Assembly: GCA_039720395.1 (NCBI GenBank)
Contig: CM077824.1
Location: forward strand, 16,248,046-16,312,045
Reading direction: 5' to 3'
From: Liquidambar formosana
Lineage: Eukaryota; Streptophyta; Magnoliopsida; Saxifragales; Altingiaceae
Length of the DNA stretch: 64,000 nt
This document shows positions 1 through 11,780 of the stretch, piece after piece. Position numbers and translations under genes: made by a program. Position 1 is the first letter of the stretch, and each line of letters starts with the position of its first letter. The notes beneath the pieces were generated by a model. That model worked only from the letters and a program-made list of their open reading frames with translations. It had not been told where the DNA came from and ran no database searches.

Positions 1-397
1 ACAAAAAATCATTACAAAAACTTCAAAAGCTATAATTCATACTTCTTATTTGATAACTTACCAAAATTCATTGTTACAATAAAAAAAATACACAAAACAA
101 AATCTAAAGTTATAATACCCAAAAACAAAAAACCCAATGCATTAAAGTATCACTTAAATATTTGTAATGTCTTTTAGTTTTTGTTTGAGTAGTTGGGTTT
201 TAGATTTATTCTTTGGTTGGACTTGGGCCCTTAGATTTGTTTTTGGAGTCTCATTCACAATCATTACATGTGTTTTTTTTTCTCTTAGACTAAGCCAATC
301 ACAAGTATTGCATTTGCTATTGGGTCCCTTTTTTCACCCAAAAAGGTGATCCCTAAGCCACTACATTGAAAAATTATAATCAGGGCCGGCCTTGAAT
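1..397. other. intergenic, nothing recognised
   Basis: AT-rich sequence. The only long open frame (167-349) is compositionally biased and has no recognisable domain. No terminal repeats or RNA genes are visible. Confidence 0.6.
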
Positions 398-755
398 ATA
401 AGAAAAGAAGATCGACCTCCTCCTTAATTGACGTGAACATGCAGAGTCAACTGTGAACTTTTAAAGTCTTTCTTTCTCCCATAGAAAGATGAGAGGAAAG
501 CGTGTAAATGGTGGCCACAAACCAATTTTTAATAGCTGTGTCTCATTATATTGACATCTGTTGGTTCATGGTAAATGCATTCAATGGTGAGCCCCACACA
601 CTCCATGTGCACTATTGGCTATAAGAGGTTGATCCCTTTTTCTAACTTGTATCACCGGGCGAGTCCTTGCATGAGCAATCAGGAGACCCATAACAAGTCA
701 ATCACATGATTTTGGGAAACACGCCACTGGTCTGTCGGGCTTCTATGTCTTATTA
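398..755 (-). repeat. orphaned upstream segment of a receptor-kinase unit
   Basis: This segment is closely similar to about 9,935-10,292, which lies just upstream of the SD2-5-like pseudogene. Shared stretches run from the run around 'gatcgacctcctcc' to 'gggaaacacgccactggtc'. No kinase body is left beside it here, so I infer it marks a deleted copy of the tandem array. Confidence 0.7.
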
Positions 756-1387
756 TCTACCAATCTCGAGACAAAATCACTAAATAAACTTCTCACAATC
801 TCGAGACAAAGTCACTAAATAAACAATATAGAGGAGTGCTAGCAACAGCCGCTCCAACAGTCGCGCAACACCCTTCACTCTGATAAATTGACAAGTGTAT
901 AGTATTTTGAAATAATGAACCTGCAACCGGAATAAAACCTGATCTTGAAAAAAGTATTGGAAAAAACAAAGGGAATAAGGGTTTTTTTGGTAAATTAGGA
1001 AAAAGGAGAAAGAGGAGAGACAGGGGGAAGAGACTTCAGACCTCCATGCCGATACCGACTACTACCGACGGCACTCCCAAGCCGACCACCGCCGAAGGGT
1101 ACTCCCTTGCCGGCGATCATCTTCCATCCACTCGACCACCGCCGATTCCGTTCTCTCGTGAGCCATTACTACCCATCCACTCAAAATCCATTTTTTTCTG
1201 AGTCACCACCATTGCTTAAGCTTCTTTTCAACACCATGAACTAAAACCAGCACCCATAGCTCCTTAGGCCACCCGCAACTCTGCAAATCTGCAACTCCCA
1301 TCATCGGCGCAACACAACAGCCCCATGTTTCCAACATTTATCAAACAACAAACCCTTTCGAAGCTTGCAATCATGATCACCCGTCCT
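756..1387. other. intergenic with a GC-rich patch
   Basis: About 1,030-1,380 is much richer in C and G than its surroundings (accgacggc, gccgaccaccgccg). It resembles the 5' leader of a plant gene, but no convincing open frame follows. The patch continues at 2,072 after the hAT insertion. Otherwise nothing is recognised. Confidence 0.4.
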
Positions 1388-2063
1388 CAGGGGCGGATCC
1401 AGAAATTTTTCTCAGTGGTTGCACTGTTTAAATTTTTTTTTAATATATATATATTTTCGGTTTTTAAGAATTAGATAGGGAAAAGAGAAAAGTAGAATCA
1501 TACATCGGCCTGATTAACTAAAAGTGGTGAAATGACAAAACAATAGGCATTCTATACTTTAAAATGTATAGGCGATTTTTAAAAACACGAAATCTTATAT
1601 ACTACTCCTAACACTCCCATCCTGATCAACTTTATGTGGGATAAGGTCTCAACAAGATGGGAAAAAAGGGAAAATCACATGACCACACATTGACATAAAT
1701 GAATAATAAGCATACCATAATTCAAAAACTTAAGCAACTTTTAGAGATGCAGAATCTTACTTATATACCACCCCTAACACTCCCTACTTGATGTGGGATA
1801 AGGTATTTCTCAATGGTTGCACTTAAGAACCAATTCACAAATTAAACCCAACTTTATATAATCTACAAAAATGGTATACATCAATAAATTTAACCAAAAA
1901 TTAACAAAATTTAATCAAAATTTAATCAAAATTAACCATTTTTTTTTTCAATGGGGTCTAAAGCACTTAAATAAATTTAAATATAATTACTAATAATTTT
2001 TTTAAAAAAAAAATTTGAGTGGTTGCACGTGCGCACGGATGCACCTTAGTACATCCGCCCCTG
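1388..2063. mobile_element. non-autonomous hAT element (MITE)
   Basis: A perfect 11-bp terminal inverted repeat bounds it: caggggcggat at 1388-1398 and atccgcccctg at 2053-2063. Flanking it is a perfect 8-bp direct repeat, cccgtcct, at 1380-1387 and 2064-2071. An 8-bp target duplication with CAGGGG-type ends is diagnostic of hAT. The subterminal motif 'gtggttgcac' occurs near both ends. The 676-bp interior is AT-rich and has no transposase frame, so the element needed a transposase in trans. Confidence 0.9.
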
Positions 2064-2289
2064 CCCGTCCTGGCCTTCTTCCAATCTCCTTCATTTAAAA
2101 TCATTCAACCATCTTCTAATTTTCCTTCTTCATTCAACCATATTCCAATTTCCCTCATTTAAAATAATTTTTTATTCTATTATTTGTTGTTTTGCTTTTT
2201 TATAAGAAAAAGAAAAGTAACGAAAGAAAAATGTGAAATTTGGAGGTTTTGTGTGAACTGATCTATGGTGAAACTGTGGAGAGAGATTA

Positions 2290-2546
2290 AGGCCTTTTAT
2301 GGGTTTAAAAATCCTATTTTACTCCTATCAATAACTAATAAATTTTTGTATTTTAACCAAATCTGAATCAATATTATCTTCTTTTTTTTCTCTATATTAC
2401 CTCTATCAACATCTAATAAACATTTATATTTTTCATTTACAAAACACAAATCTAACGATAGAATAATTCAGATATGGTTAAAATATAAAGGTTTATTAAA
2501 TATTAATAGGGGTAAAATAAGGTTTTCAAACCCATAAAAAAGGCAC
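2290..2546. mobile_element. foldback MITE with about 80-bp arms
   Basis: The left arm starts near 2291 (ggccttttatgggttt) and reads on through 'attttaaccaaatctgaat'. The right arm, in reverse complement from about 2546 (gccttttttatgggtttg), runs through the same motifs to 'attttaaccatatctgaatt'. The two arms pair almost end to end with little loop. There is no coding capacity. I could not fix a target duplication, so the superfamily is open. Confidence 0.75.
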
Positions 2547-3671
2547 AATAGGAATAAAATTGAAAATTCTAACGACAAGTCTCAAATTGTAACTCAACTA
2601 ATAATTCGGGTACTGAATTGACGCGATTTAAATTTTGGATCTTAAAGTAAAACTTAATCCAAACTTTGGATCCTTAACTACAATTTACCCTTTTGGAAAA
2701 AAAAAAAATTTTTTTTTAAAAAACCTTATTAAACGCTTTCACATTAATATATATGTTTTGACGTACATTTCAATTTTTCCCTCAAGTGTACAAAATTTTA
2801 GAAAAAGAGAAAATACCTTTTATGAGTATTTTAGAAAATGAAATAAAAAGAATTATTTATTTTTAAAAAATATAACAATAATTTTGAAACATTAAAAAAA
2901 AAAAGAAAAAAAAAAGAGAGGCTAATAATTTAATATCGGAGGTATTAATTTCTTTGCTCGGGCAGTGTTTGGACCTCTCATACTCAATCATTAATGCAGC
3001 ACAACAGAACCTGAAAAGCAAGCCGAAAGAGTTCCATGTTTCTCGTTCACCATCTCTCAATTCGTCCATTTTAATTGTTTTCTTTTTTTTGAGCTTGGTT
3101 GACTTTTGAAATGTACTCTTTCTTTGGTCTTTTTAAAAGCAAACATGTCACACCGGCCGGACACCTGATCGTCAACCAAAAAATAAAAAGAATTTGACAA
3201 TGTTGGACCATAGATTTTATTGTGTTCATATGAGGTAGAGTTGGGCCTCGTCGTTATCCTTCATTGCTCTTATCATTCATCTTTGTAGGTGGCTTGGAGT
3301 GTGCCCATTGGTAATAAAATAAATAAATTTTTCATCGTCTCCTTAGGTGGCTTGGAGACTTGGAGACTCGGAGTGTACCCATTATTGGTAATAAAAAATT
3401 ATTTATTTATTTTTTGGGGATAAAAAATACAAAAATGGAAAGGATTTTTTAATTGTTGGTAACAGAAAGTAAGTGGATTCCTTGGGTCATAGAAAGCCCA
3501 TTCAAATGAGGAAAGGTTCTCATGCATCAACATGTTCCCTCTTCCCATCCCAAGACATGTGCTATATTTGAATGTTTCACACACCACACACATAGAGAAG
3601 GACCGATGAAGGTTTCGTGAAATACCGTCTGTTATGACGGATCACAAGTTCACTTTCTTCATTTTCTCTTC
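2547..3671. other. intergenic, no gene recognised
   Basis: AT-rich spacer with homopurine and poly(T) runs near 2,890-2,910 and 3,080. A short local duplication of 'aggtggcttggag' lies at about 3,290 and 3,346. The open frames on both strands are short and show no domain. Confidence 0.5.
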
Positions 3672-4075
3672 TATTAGAGGCGTGACCCAGCTCCTCACCT
3701 GTATTGTTTCAGCTCCTCACCTGTATTGTCTGCTCTGGCCTAGTCCACCAGCCAACTTCACAAATTTATTCTTATGGGCCTTATGTCCAAAAAGCACTTC
3801 TCTAATAGGATGTCCAGCGCTGTTTTATAAGCCTATTTAAGGCATCGTTTGCAAGCAATGTGGAACACTAACATCCCCACTTTGGCACTGGTACGACCCT
3901 AGCTTTGATACCATTGTTAGATACACAGCCTAGCCTCTCACCTTGAGGTATTGTTTGCTCTGGCTCAACCGACCAACCAACCTCACGAGTTTGTCCTTAT
4001 GGGTCCTATGCCCAAAAGGCGCATCTCTAAGAGGGTGTCCAGCACCGTCTTATAAGCCTATCTAAGGCATCATCT
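3672..4075 (-). mobile_element. TRIM (miniature LTR retrotransposon), degenerate
   Basis: Read on the minus strand there are two LTR-like copies of roughly 160-200 bp (about 3,672-3,873 and 3,915-4,075). Both contain motifs such as 'ggcttataa' and 'aaggcatc' (plus-strand form). Just inside the right copy's end (CTAACA, 3915-3920) lies a primer-binding site, TGGTATCAAAGC (plus-strand 3902-3913), one mismatch from the initiator-tRNA-Met complement. A purine run, GTGGGGA (3874-3880), directly precedes the TGTTAG start of the other LTR. Order LTR-PBS-short interior-PPT-LTR with no coding space is the TRIM plan. The left LTR also holds an internal short duplication. Confidence 0.6.
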
Positions 4076-4299
4076 GCATTAGACACTTCCTCGAACTTGT
4101 CCATTAGACATTTGCAATCACAAACAATCCCACTAAGGGCCTCGAAAACCTGACCAAGCACTCAGAAAACCTAATTGGAAAAAACCAAGTGCAAATTATG
4201 CCTATTCATGAGCTGCCCTTTCAAGTATTCTACAAAAATAAATAAAATACACCTCTTTGTTGCACAGTATTACCAGTCAGATCATTTTTATTATTTTTT

Positions 4300-5080
4300 T
4301 TTAATTTTTCTTTATTTTTTCCTTTGATGGGTTGCAATCATATCTTGGATGCAACACTCTACTCCTCTTCATCTCTTTTTATTTGTTCAAAAATATTCCG
4401 AGAACATTTTTCTTGTCAAGGTTACAATGATTTTCAGTCCCATAGTGATTAGTGAGACCCATCATTTGATGAATTCCATATCACTCATTATTTTTCCATA
4501 TACACCAACTTTGTGTAAGGTAGATTTAAATTAGTTTGTTATATATAATTTATAATTAACTAAAGTATTCAATTAATGTATAACTAAAAGGATCCCACTA
4601 GTGTATAAGCCTTAAAATTATATTGCTTTCATGGTCATTTGGAACCGACATATGCATGAGAGTCTTAAATGAAACAGCACTTGACGAAAACATCAGAGTA
4701 TGTTAGACGCAATATTCAATTCAAATTTTGATTATGTGCTAAAGTATCCCACGTTTATTATAAGAAATTCCTATTCCAATTGAATGATGCAAGGAAGGTG
4801 TCTTAATTTTTGATGCGTGTTTGAATTAAGGGTGTAGGAAACATTCAATCTGATCATACAATACAAACGTTTGAGACTATCAAGAAAAAAATTATTCAGA
4901 CTTGTACGATAAATAATATATGACTACCTGATAGACATGATCAAAACTCTCTAGAAAGAGAACCGACAGGTGCAATCTAGATTTATTGAACATAATCTAT
5001 TCAATCACTAGACAGATGAATCCTAATGCAATGGACAAATACGATACAAGTCAAAGTGTCCTCAGTGTAGATAACACTAT
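4300..5080 (-). repeat. orphaned 3'-flank of a receptor-kinase unit, copy 1
   Basis: Nearly the same sequence lies at about 18,545-19,320, directly downstream of the intact kinase, including 'ccgagaacatttttctt', 'ggaaccgacatatgcatga' and 'cctaatgcaatggac'. The similarity stops near 5,080, some 200 bp before a kinase stop codon would be expected. No kinase body follows, so this is a 3' flank left after the gene was lost. Confidence 0.75.
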
Positions 5081-5371
5081 TTTTCCAACAATAATTATTT
5101 GCCTTCCTATACTTGCACTTGGGAGCATGGTATCCTGGTTTGAAGCTTTAAAGAAAATCACATATTTTCTAACAATTATGACATCACTGGATCTTTGAAG
5201 ATTATTAGTACATTAAATTACATCATTGGAAATTTATTATAGATGGAATATTTTTATTGATCACATGATTGGTTGGGATATAAATGTTTAGTTGCGCCTT
5301 TAGACTCGATCATTTGGGTTTGGGGTGTGACACAACCCAACATTAATTTCTGTGTCAAAATCATAAACTCA

Positions 5372-5672
5372 GGGCTTGTTTGGTTGTCCAATTCGAAATT
5401 AAATTATTTGAGAAATTTTACATAGTATTGAAGATACACTCCATCATCTTGAATTAACAAATTCAAAAAAATCATGATTATCATTACAAATAAGAGTGAC
5501 AATTCAAATAATACCATTTCATGAATTTCTTAAAATCAATTTTACAACACTAACTATAGTGATAACTCCAATATTTTAAAATACTCTAATTCAAGGTGAT
5601 GGATTTATGCCTTCAACCATATGTAAAATTTCTTGAATTGTTTAATTTCGAATTAGACAACCAAACAGATCC
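5372..5672. mobile_element. MITE, GGGCTTGTTTGG family
   Basis: Inverted arms of about 65 bp pair: gggcttgtttggttgtc at the left and, in reverse complement, ggatctgtttggttgtc at the right, both followed by aattcgaaattaaa and then a 'ttttacata' motif. It belongs to the same family as 54,887-55,220, which shares the ends and the inner 'tttacatagtatt' motif. I see no clear target duplication. It is noncoding. Confidence 0.75.
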
Positions 5673-5789
5673 TTAATTATTGTACAAGCCTTTATTTTAT
5701 TTTTTTGTCACAAGCTAGAGCCCTAAACTATCATAGGGTTCAAAATTTAAAAATTAAAAAAGAAAAAGAAAAGGGATTCGACAAACTTT

Positions 5790-5940
5790 CCAGCAACTTT
5801 TTGTCCAACAAATCATCAGGGTTAGCAACCAGTTCTCAACAGAGGCTGGCTGCCAATGGTGTATTTTAGTTCTCATTCTTCCAAAATCAAGTCACCTAAA
5901 CCTTTTGGCTTCCAAAACTCACCAACAGCCACAGTCCCCA
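5790..5940. repeat. segment duplicated at 10,380-10,520
   Basis: The run 'gtccaacaaatcatcagggt' and the following approximately 130 bp recur with few changes at 10,380-10,520, on the other side of the kinase pseudogene. This is another trace of the block duplication that built the kinase cluster. Confidence 0.7.
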
Positions 5941-6063
5941 AAATTTCCTTGTCAAGCATCATTTGCTACAAATCTTCTTCGATAGAAGTATGAATATAAT
6001 CATGGAGAGGTTCTCCTCGGTGTCTGAGATAAAACTTGGTTCTTCTATTTTGTTAATTTTCAC

Positions 6064-6236
6064 GGGAAATGCTACATACAACAACCAATTGCAGCAACTA
6101 ATTACAGCAATTAATGTGGCATGCTAAGTTAGTATATCATGATATCAAAGAGAGTACTAACGGCTGTCTGTTAGAGAATACCATATCAGTTGTTATCTTT
6201 TGTTGTTGTATTTGGTTGCTACCTATAGCACTACCC
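6064..6236. mobile_element. small MULE-type MITE
   Basis: 173 bp with imperfect inverted ends: gggaaatgcta at the left and, in reverse complement, gggtagtgcta at the right, both leading into a caaccaa motif. Flanking 9-mers are aattttcac (6055-6063) and taatttcac (6237-6245), 8 of 9 matching, which fits the 9-bp duplication made by Mutator-like elements. No coding capacity. Confidence 0.65.
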
Positions 6237-6419
6237 TAATTTCACCACAACCCTGCATCTTCAGATAAAATGCTTGATTTTCAGAATTTCCAAGTACATT
6301 GTGCAAGTAGGAACAATACGGCATATCTTGGCCGTAACCCTTTACTCCCATTTATTTCTACTCGTTCAATAATACAAGAACAAGAGAAATTCCGTGAATG
6401 TTTTTCTCCTTAATTCCTT

Positions 6420-7300
6420 ATAAAATCTATGATCGTCTTCGCTCAGGTAGATCAGAGCCATCATTTGATAAATTCCAAATCACTCATCGTATACACCAAT
6501 TTTGTGCCTTCTTTCTTATAAGCGTGCTTGGGTAGTTTTAAAAGAGGTTTTGTTATATGTAATTTACCAAAGGATCCGATTAACATATGAGGTAAAAGGA
6601 TCCATTAATATAAAAGCCTTAAAATTGCATATTGTTTTCAAGATCATTTGGAGCCAACACCTACATAAAAGTTTCGAGTTCAATTAAAAGATACTGAGGA
6701 AAATATAGAATCAATTAAAAGCAGTCGTCGATTTAAATTTTGATATCTTACTAAAGCATACATCATCGTTATGAGAAAATACTATTTCAGTTGAATGATG
6801 CCAGGAAGGTGTTTTAATTCTTGTTCCATGGCTAAATTAGGGACATAGGCAACATTCATACACAACAGTTGAATAGGTGACAAAACCACTGGATAGGTAT
6901 AGTTTGGACTTTGAAGACAGATCAATCTGATAATCAGACATATGCAATTAACGCTCTGTAGAGAAATTCATTCAGATTTATCCGGGAAATACAAATTGAA
7001 TAACAGATGGAAACAAGCAGAATTTTTTGAAAAGATACAAATCACCAGACAGGTACAATCCTAATGCAAGTATGCAATGGACAAATTCGATACAAATTTG
7101 CCCAAAAGACATTATTCTAAATGTGCTCAGGTATGTCAGCCTCACCGAACCATATCGATGAACGATATTTGGGGACAGGACTCCTGATGCAGTGGTATAT
7201 GCAAACTGCCCAGGCATACCATCTCTCAAAATGGACGCTGAAAAGCCACTACAAAGTACAAACAGTTTATTACATTAAATAGAATATACAATGTTTATTC
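6420..7300 (-). repeat. 3'-flank of the pseudogene unit, copy 2
   Basis: Homologous to 4,300-5,080, 10,760-11,000 and 18,545-19,540 (shared motifs: gatcatttggagcc-like, aatgatgcaaggaaggtgt-like, cctaatgcaa, caggtatgtca). Here it is still joined to a kinase body, the pseudogene ending at 7,329, so it gives the ancestral order of the unit. Confidence 0.7.
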
Positions 7301-7328
7301 CTATAAAGGCTCTGTTCCAATTAAAGTG

Positions 7329-9784
7329 TCACCTTGGTCCTGACAGAATTGATGGCAATAATGGAGTAGCAGCACCAAACTTAACCTCTTTTTGACCAAA
7401 ATCTGCAATTGTTTTTGGCAATGGTGGATTTGAGAAGCTGTAGTCTAGGTCATGTTCAACATCCATGACACCCTCCAAGACCTTAACCACCACTGACATG
7501 GAAGGTCTCTTAGTAAAATCACTTTGTAACACCATGCCGCAACCCTCATCATTTCCACAACCTCTGCTCCTTGTAACTGCATATCCTCGCTGTATTGGTC
7601 AACCATATCCAACAATTTTTCCTCCTCTGCCTTTTTCTTGAAAAGACTTAATAGATACATGCATTCCTCAGGTTGAGACCGATCCAAATTTTTTCGCCCA
7701 CACAAGATTTCCAAGACCACGAACACCATAGCTATAGACATCTACCTTTTCCGTGATTATTGAGCTCAACCACTCAGGAGCTAGATAGCCCGGAGTTCCT
7801 CTCATGGTGGTCATAACTTGGCTTTGGTCCCTATCAATCAGCTTAGCTAGCCCAAAATCAGAAACTCTTGCATTAAAGGTCTCATCCAAAAGAATGTTTT
7901 GAGGTTTAATATCTGAGTGGACTATTTTTTGCCTGCATTCTTCATGCAGATAGGCTAGTCCCTTAGCTATCTCAAGGATGATCGTTCTTCTGTGATGCCA
8001 ATCAAGTGAAAGCTCATGGTTCTTGTGGAAGATCCATTTATCCAAAGACCCATTACACATGTACTCATAAACTAAAAGCCTTTGAGATTTCTCAGCACAA
8101 AATCCAATCAGTCTTACCAAGTTAACATGGTGAATGCTCCCAATTGTCTCAACCTCAGCTAAGAATGATTTTTTAATATGACCAAAACCATCAAGTCGCT
8201 TTACTGCAACTTTTGTGCCATTACTTAGAGTTCCTTCAAAAACTGAGCCGAATCCTCCTTCACCAAGTTTCTCACTAAAATCCTGTGTTGTGGCCTTCAA
8301 TTCTTCGTGAGAGAATCTTCTGGGCATTCCTGGTACTTGGTCTAAAGAATCCTCTTCGGCTTCATCGGCATTTCTTTTCTTCCAAAGAAGGAATATTAAG
8401 ATGCCAGTTGTGATGAATAGACAAAAGAAAGCTCCAAGGCTGAGCCCCACTATGATCGCAACCTGGCGTGTCCCACTTGAGCGAATCTGCACCTTTACAA
8501 ATGTAGAATAGTTATAATCAGTCTTCCCGTCATTGGTCATCAATGAAAAGATTTGGGAAGGTAAATAGCAACTCCCGTTGGAAGAACTCCCATCATGGCG
8601 AAACAGAGCAGCTTTGCAGGAACAGTTTTTGAGACAGGCCTGTCTACAAACTCTCCATATCTGTATCCGTAAGGTCTGGCCTAAAGGTGAAGTAAGCAAT
8701 GCTGTTCAGCTCTAATAAAATGTTATACTGTGGAGCTTCGCAAGTCGAGGGAGTAATTTTGGAACACCCAAATTCAGGGTGGCTGTCATTTTTTAGCGTA
8801 AAATATCTTGTCCCATCATTTGATACGGGACAGCTACACTGCCCGTTGGAGCCGCAAATGCCATATTCCCCACAAGAGATCAGCCACTTCCCCCCACGAG
8901 TTGCCCCACTCATAAACTCTCAGATGCCCGTCAGGTTCCAATCTCATGTACTGTACCGACGAAGCCAGAGGAACCGGAATCAGCACACTTGACTGAGCCT
9001 CAGAACCGAAGTAAGTTAAACTTTCCATTTTGAAATTTCACATAACTATATTCCTGGTAATAATAACTAGGATCCCTATAATAGGATTCTGGCGGATTAG
9101 ACCCTATGAAAGCAGACAACCCTGTACTAGTGAGAGAGAGTGAATACAAACCTCCAGTCCAATTTGTTTCTGAAACGATAGCCCTTAGATTCTGCCCTGG
9201 CACCAACTTCTGACCAAGAAGCAAAGTGTCTGATGGGTGATCAAAAGACTGCCAGACCGCTGCTTTGTTAACTGTCAAAGAGAACCAGATTGCCCGTTTC
9301 AGTCAAGTTTAAGCCAGCAATAGACTTGCCAGCAGTTTTTGTGGACCAAGCTATAGTTCCATCAGCATCCCGTAAGGACCAAATTGCCTTCTAATGTGAG
9401 CTGCAAGGTAGCGTTAATTCTAACTGGATGGTTTCCATTCGCAAACCAGACTACCCTGGGCTCTGAGAATGCTTTGAGAGGTGTGGATAAAGTAACAGCT
9501 CCAGTAGGTTTGAACTGAAAATGGCAAAGAGGTAAGTGTCACAGTTTCCATTGCAGTAGAAACCACTAGGCAAATTTGGGGATGGAACTTCCTCTGACAA
9601 GTATTTCTCTTACTCTTGATCCATCTGTGAAATCTACAGAATTAGGATCAGATGGGCTGTTGGTCCATGAAGTCGAAAGGTTTGCAATTGGAAAGTCGAA
9701 AGGTTGGCTGTTCACTGAGTGAGGACCGTAAATTTGAATGAAGGTAAGAAGAAGAACCCAACATAGTTTCCAGCTTGACACCAT
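7329..9784 (-). pseudogene. SD2-5-like G-type lectin receptor kinase pseudogene
   Basis: Full-length relative of the intact gene at 19,545-22,118 but broken into at least seven reading-frame pieces. In order they encode a signal peptide and N-terminus (9,784-9,566), a B-lectin part (9,278-9,000), an S-locus/EGF/PAN part (9,028-8,644), a PAN end, membrane helix and most of the kinase (8,699-7,668), and the kinase end (7,741-7,329). Lesions visible against the intact copy include small indels near 9,560, 9,510 and 9,005. A deletion of about 38 bp near 8,875 removes the CNYPM segment, and there is an extra T near 8,648. One extra base lies near 7,735 after YSYGV, and one base is lost near 7,530. 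The P-loop, VAVK lysine, HSD and DFG motifs survive. Most indels are outside homopolymers, so real decay is likelier than sequencing error. The start keeps a good signal peptide and the stop matches the SGPR end of the intact gene. Confidence 0.92.
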
Positions 9785-9934
9785 CAGAGAAAGCGGAGGA
9801 AAGGGAACAAGAAGAAGAAATTGGAGAGATTGAAGAATTCTTTATAGCAGTATAATTCCTTAACGTCGCAAACTTTGGATTACGCTTTGATATCATAAGC
9901 TACCTACTAAATTACGAGTATAATCTGCTGCAAT

Positions 9935-10292
9935 ATAAGATAAGAAGATCGACCTCCTCCTTAATTGAAGTGAACCTGCAGAGTCAACTGTGAACTTTTA
10001 AAGTCTTTCTTTCTCCTATAGAAAGAAGAGTGGAAAGCGTGTAAATGGTGTCCACGAAACCACTAATAGTTGTGTCTCATCATATTGACATCCGTTGGTT
10101 CATGGTAAATGCATCCAGTGGTGTGCCCTAGACACTGCATGTGCACTATGGCTATAAGAGGTTAATCCCCTTTTCTAACTTTTATCACCGGGGGAGTCCT
10201 TGCTTGAGCAATCAGGAGACCCATAACAAGTCAATCACATGATTTTGGGAAACACGCCACTGGTCTGTTGGAGTCATATGTCTTATTATCAG
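9935..10292 (-). repeat. upstream segment of the pseudogene, duplicated at 398-755
   Basis: Sits just 5' of the kinase pseudogene and closely resembles 398-755. It probably held the promoter of the ancestral unit. A run of about 26 A (near 10,295-10,320) follows it. Confidence 0.7.
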
Positions 10293-10379
10293 CCCAAAAA
10301 AAAAAAAAAAAAAAAAAAAAGAAGGGAGCTTAGAAAATTACTCAAATGGTTAAAGTTGCCCCCAACAACTCCACCGACT

Positions 10380-11000
10380 TTCCAGAAACTTTCTGTCCAA
10401 CAAATCATCAGGGTTAGCAACCAGTTCTCAACAGAGGCTGGCCGCCAATGGTGTATTGTGGTTCTCATTCTTTCAAAACCGAGTCCCCTAAACCTTTTGG
10501 CTTCCAAAACTCACCAAAACTTGGTTTTTGGCTTCCAAAACTCACCAAAACTTGGTTATTCTGCGATGTTAATCATGCCACAACCCCGCATCTTCAGATA
10601 AAATGCCTGGTTTTCAGAATTTCCAATGATGAGTATATTTTGCAAGTATTAACAGTGCAGCATATCTTGGCCGTAACCCTTTACTCCTGTCTCCTTTTAC
10701 TCGTTCAATAATACAAGCACTGGAGAAATTCCATGTATATTTTTCTCCTTAACAAAGCTATGATGGCATTCAGTCCCGTAGATGAGAGCCATCATTCGTA
10801 TACACCAATTTTGTGCCTTAAAACAGGTTCTGTTATATATACTTAACTAAAGGATCCGACTAATATATAAGGTAAAAGGATCCATTCTTAATATAAAAGC
10901 CCTGAAATTACATATTGTTTTCAAGATCATTTGGAGCCAACACCTACATAAAGGTTTTTGAGTTGAATTAAAAGATACTTGAGGAAAATATATATATATA
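10380..11000 (-). repeat. duplicated kinase-cluster flank, copy 3
   Basis: 10,380-10,700 matches 5,790-5,940 and 6,240-6,330. 10,760-11,000 matches 6,440-6,720 (for example 'ggatcc', 'ttttcaagatcatttggagc'). No kinase body adjoins the second part, so I infer another lost copy. A short internal duplication of 'ggcttccaaaactcacc' lies at about 10,499 and 10,530. Confidence 0.65.
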
Positions 11001-11012
11001 TAGAATTAATCT

Positions 11013-11780
11013 ATTAAAGCATAAGGTTTCGCTTTAAGTAAAGTGTTTAATTCATACGGTATAAAAGGTTTCTCACCTATGAGTTACTCATATGGTATAA
11101 ATATTTTTCACCTATGAGTATAAAGATTATTACCTTAAGACATTATCGGTCTTAAGAGCTTCCATGAGACATAAAGGATTTTTGGGAAAACCATAAAGGT
11201 TGCATCATGTTAGAAGCATAAAGGAGGACTAAATTGGATATAGCATAAATTAATCACTTTTTGTGTGCTATCTTCCTTACTACATAATCCATATCCATAT
11301 TTGTTGGCGATTCATGCGGACAAGTATCCTAATATTTGTGACCATATTTGATAGTATGCTATACAGAGGTGTATTTATCTCTATGATCCAATATTGGTGT
11401 TCTTGTTTGACCGAATCATGATACTAAAGTGTCATTCACATTTCAATTTCTATGGCCACTAAAGATATCCAATCCTGACAAAATGCTTTCATATGTTTTT
11501 AAAGTCAATGTTGCCCTAAGTGGGAGAATGTAAGAATTTTTAGAAAATTCATATGGGCTTCCATTGATTTAAATTACCTTGATTTATGAAAACCAGATCA
11601 ATGAGAAATTGATCACATAAATTACTGGACTTCCCGATTATGGTCGTGATTAATAAAGTTCATACAGGTTAAGGTGCACCTTAGTCACATGTCAGTCACA
11701 TGCTTACGAGATATGGATAGGATGTGTATAGTAGCTAGGGCCTTATAGACAAGATTCATGATTAAAGGAGCATTAAAAGA
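11013..11780 (+). mobile_element. possible LTR-retrotransposon remnant
   Basis: A purine tract with GTGGGAGA (near 11,520) followed directly by a TGTAAGAA start resembles the PPT/3'-LTR junction of Ty1/copia elements. Upstream frames are too decayed to recognise gag or pol. This is a tentative call from one junction motif. Confidence 0.35.
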
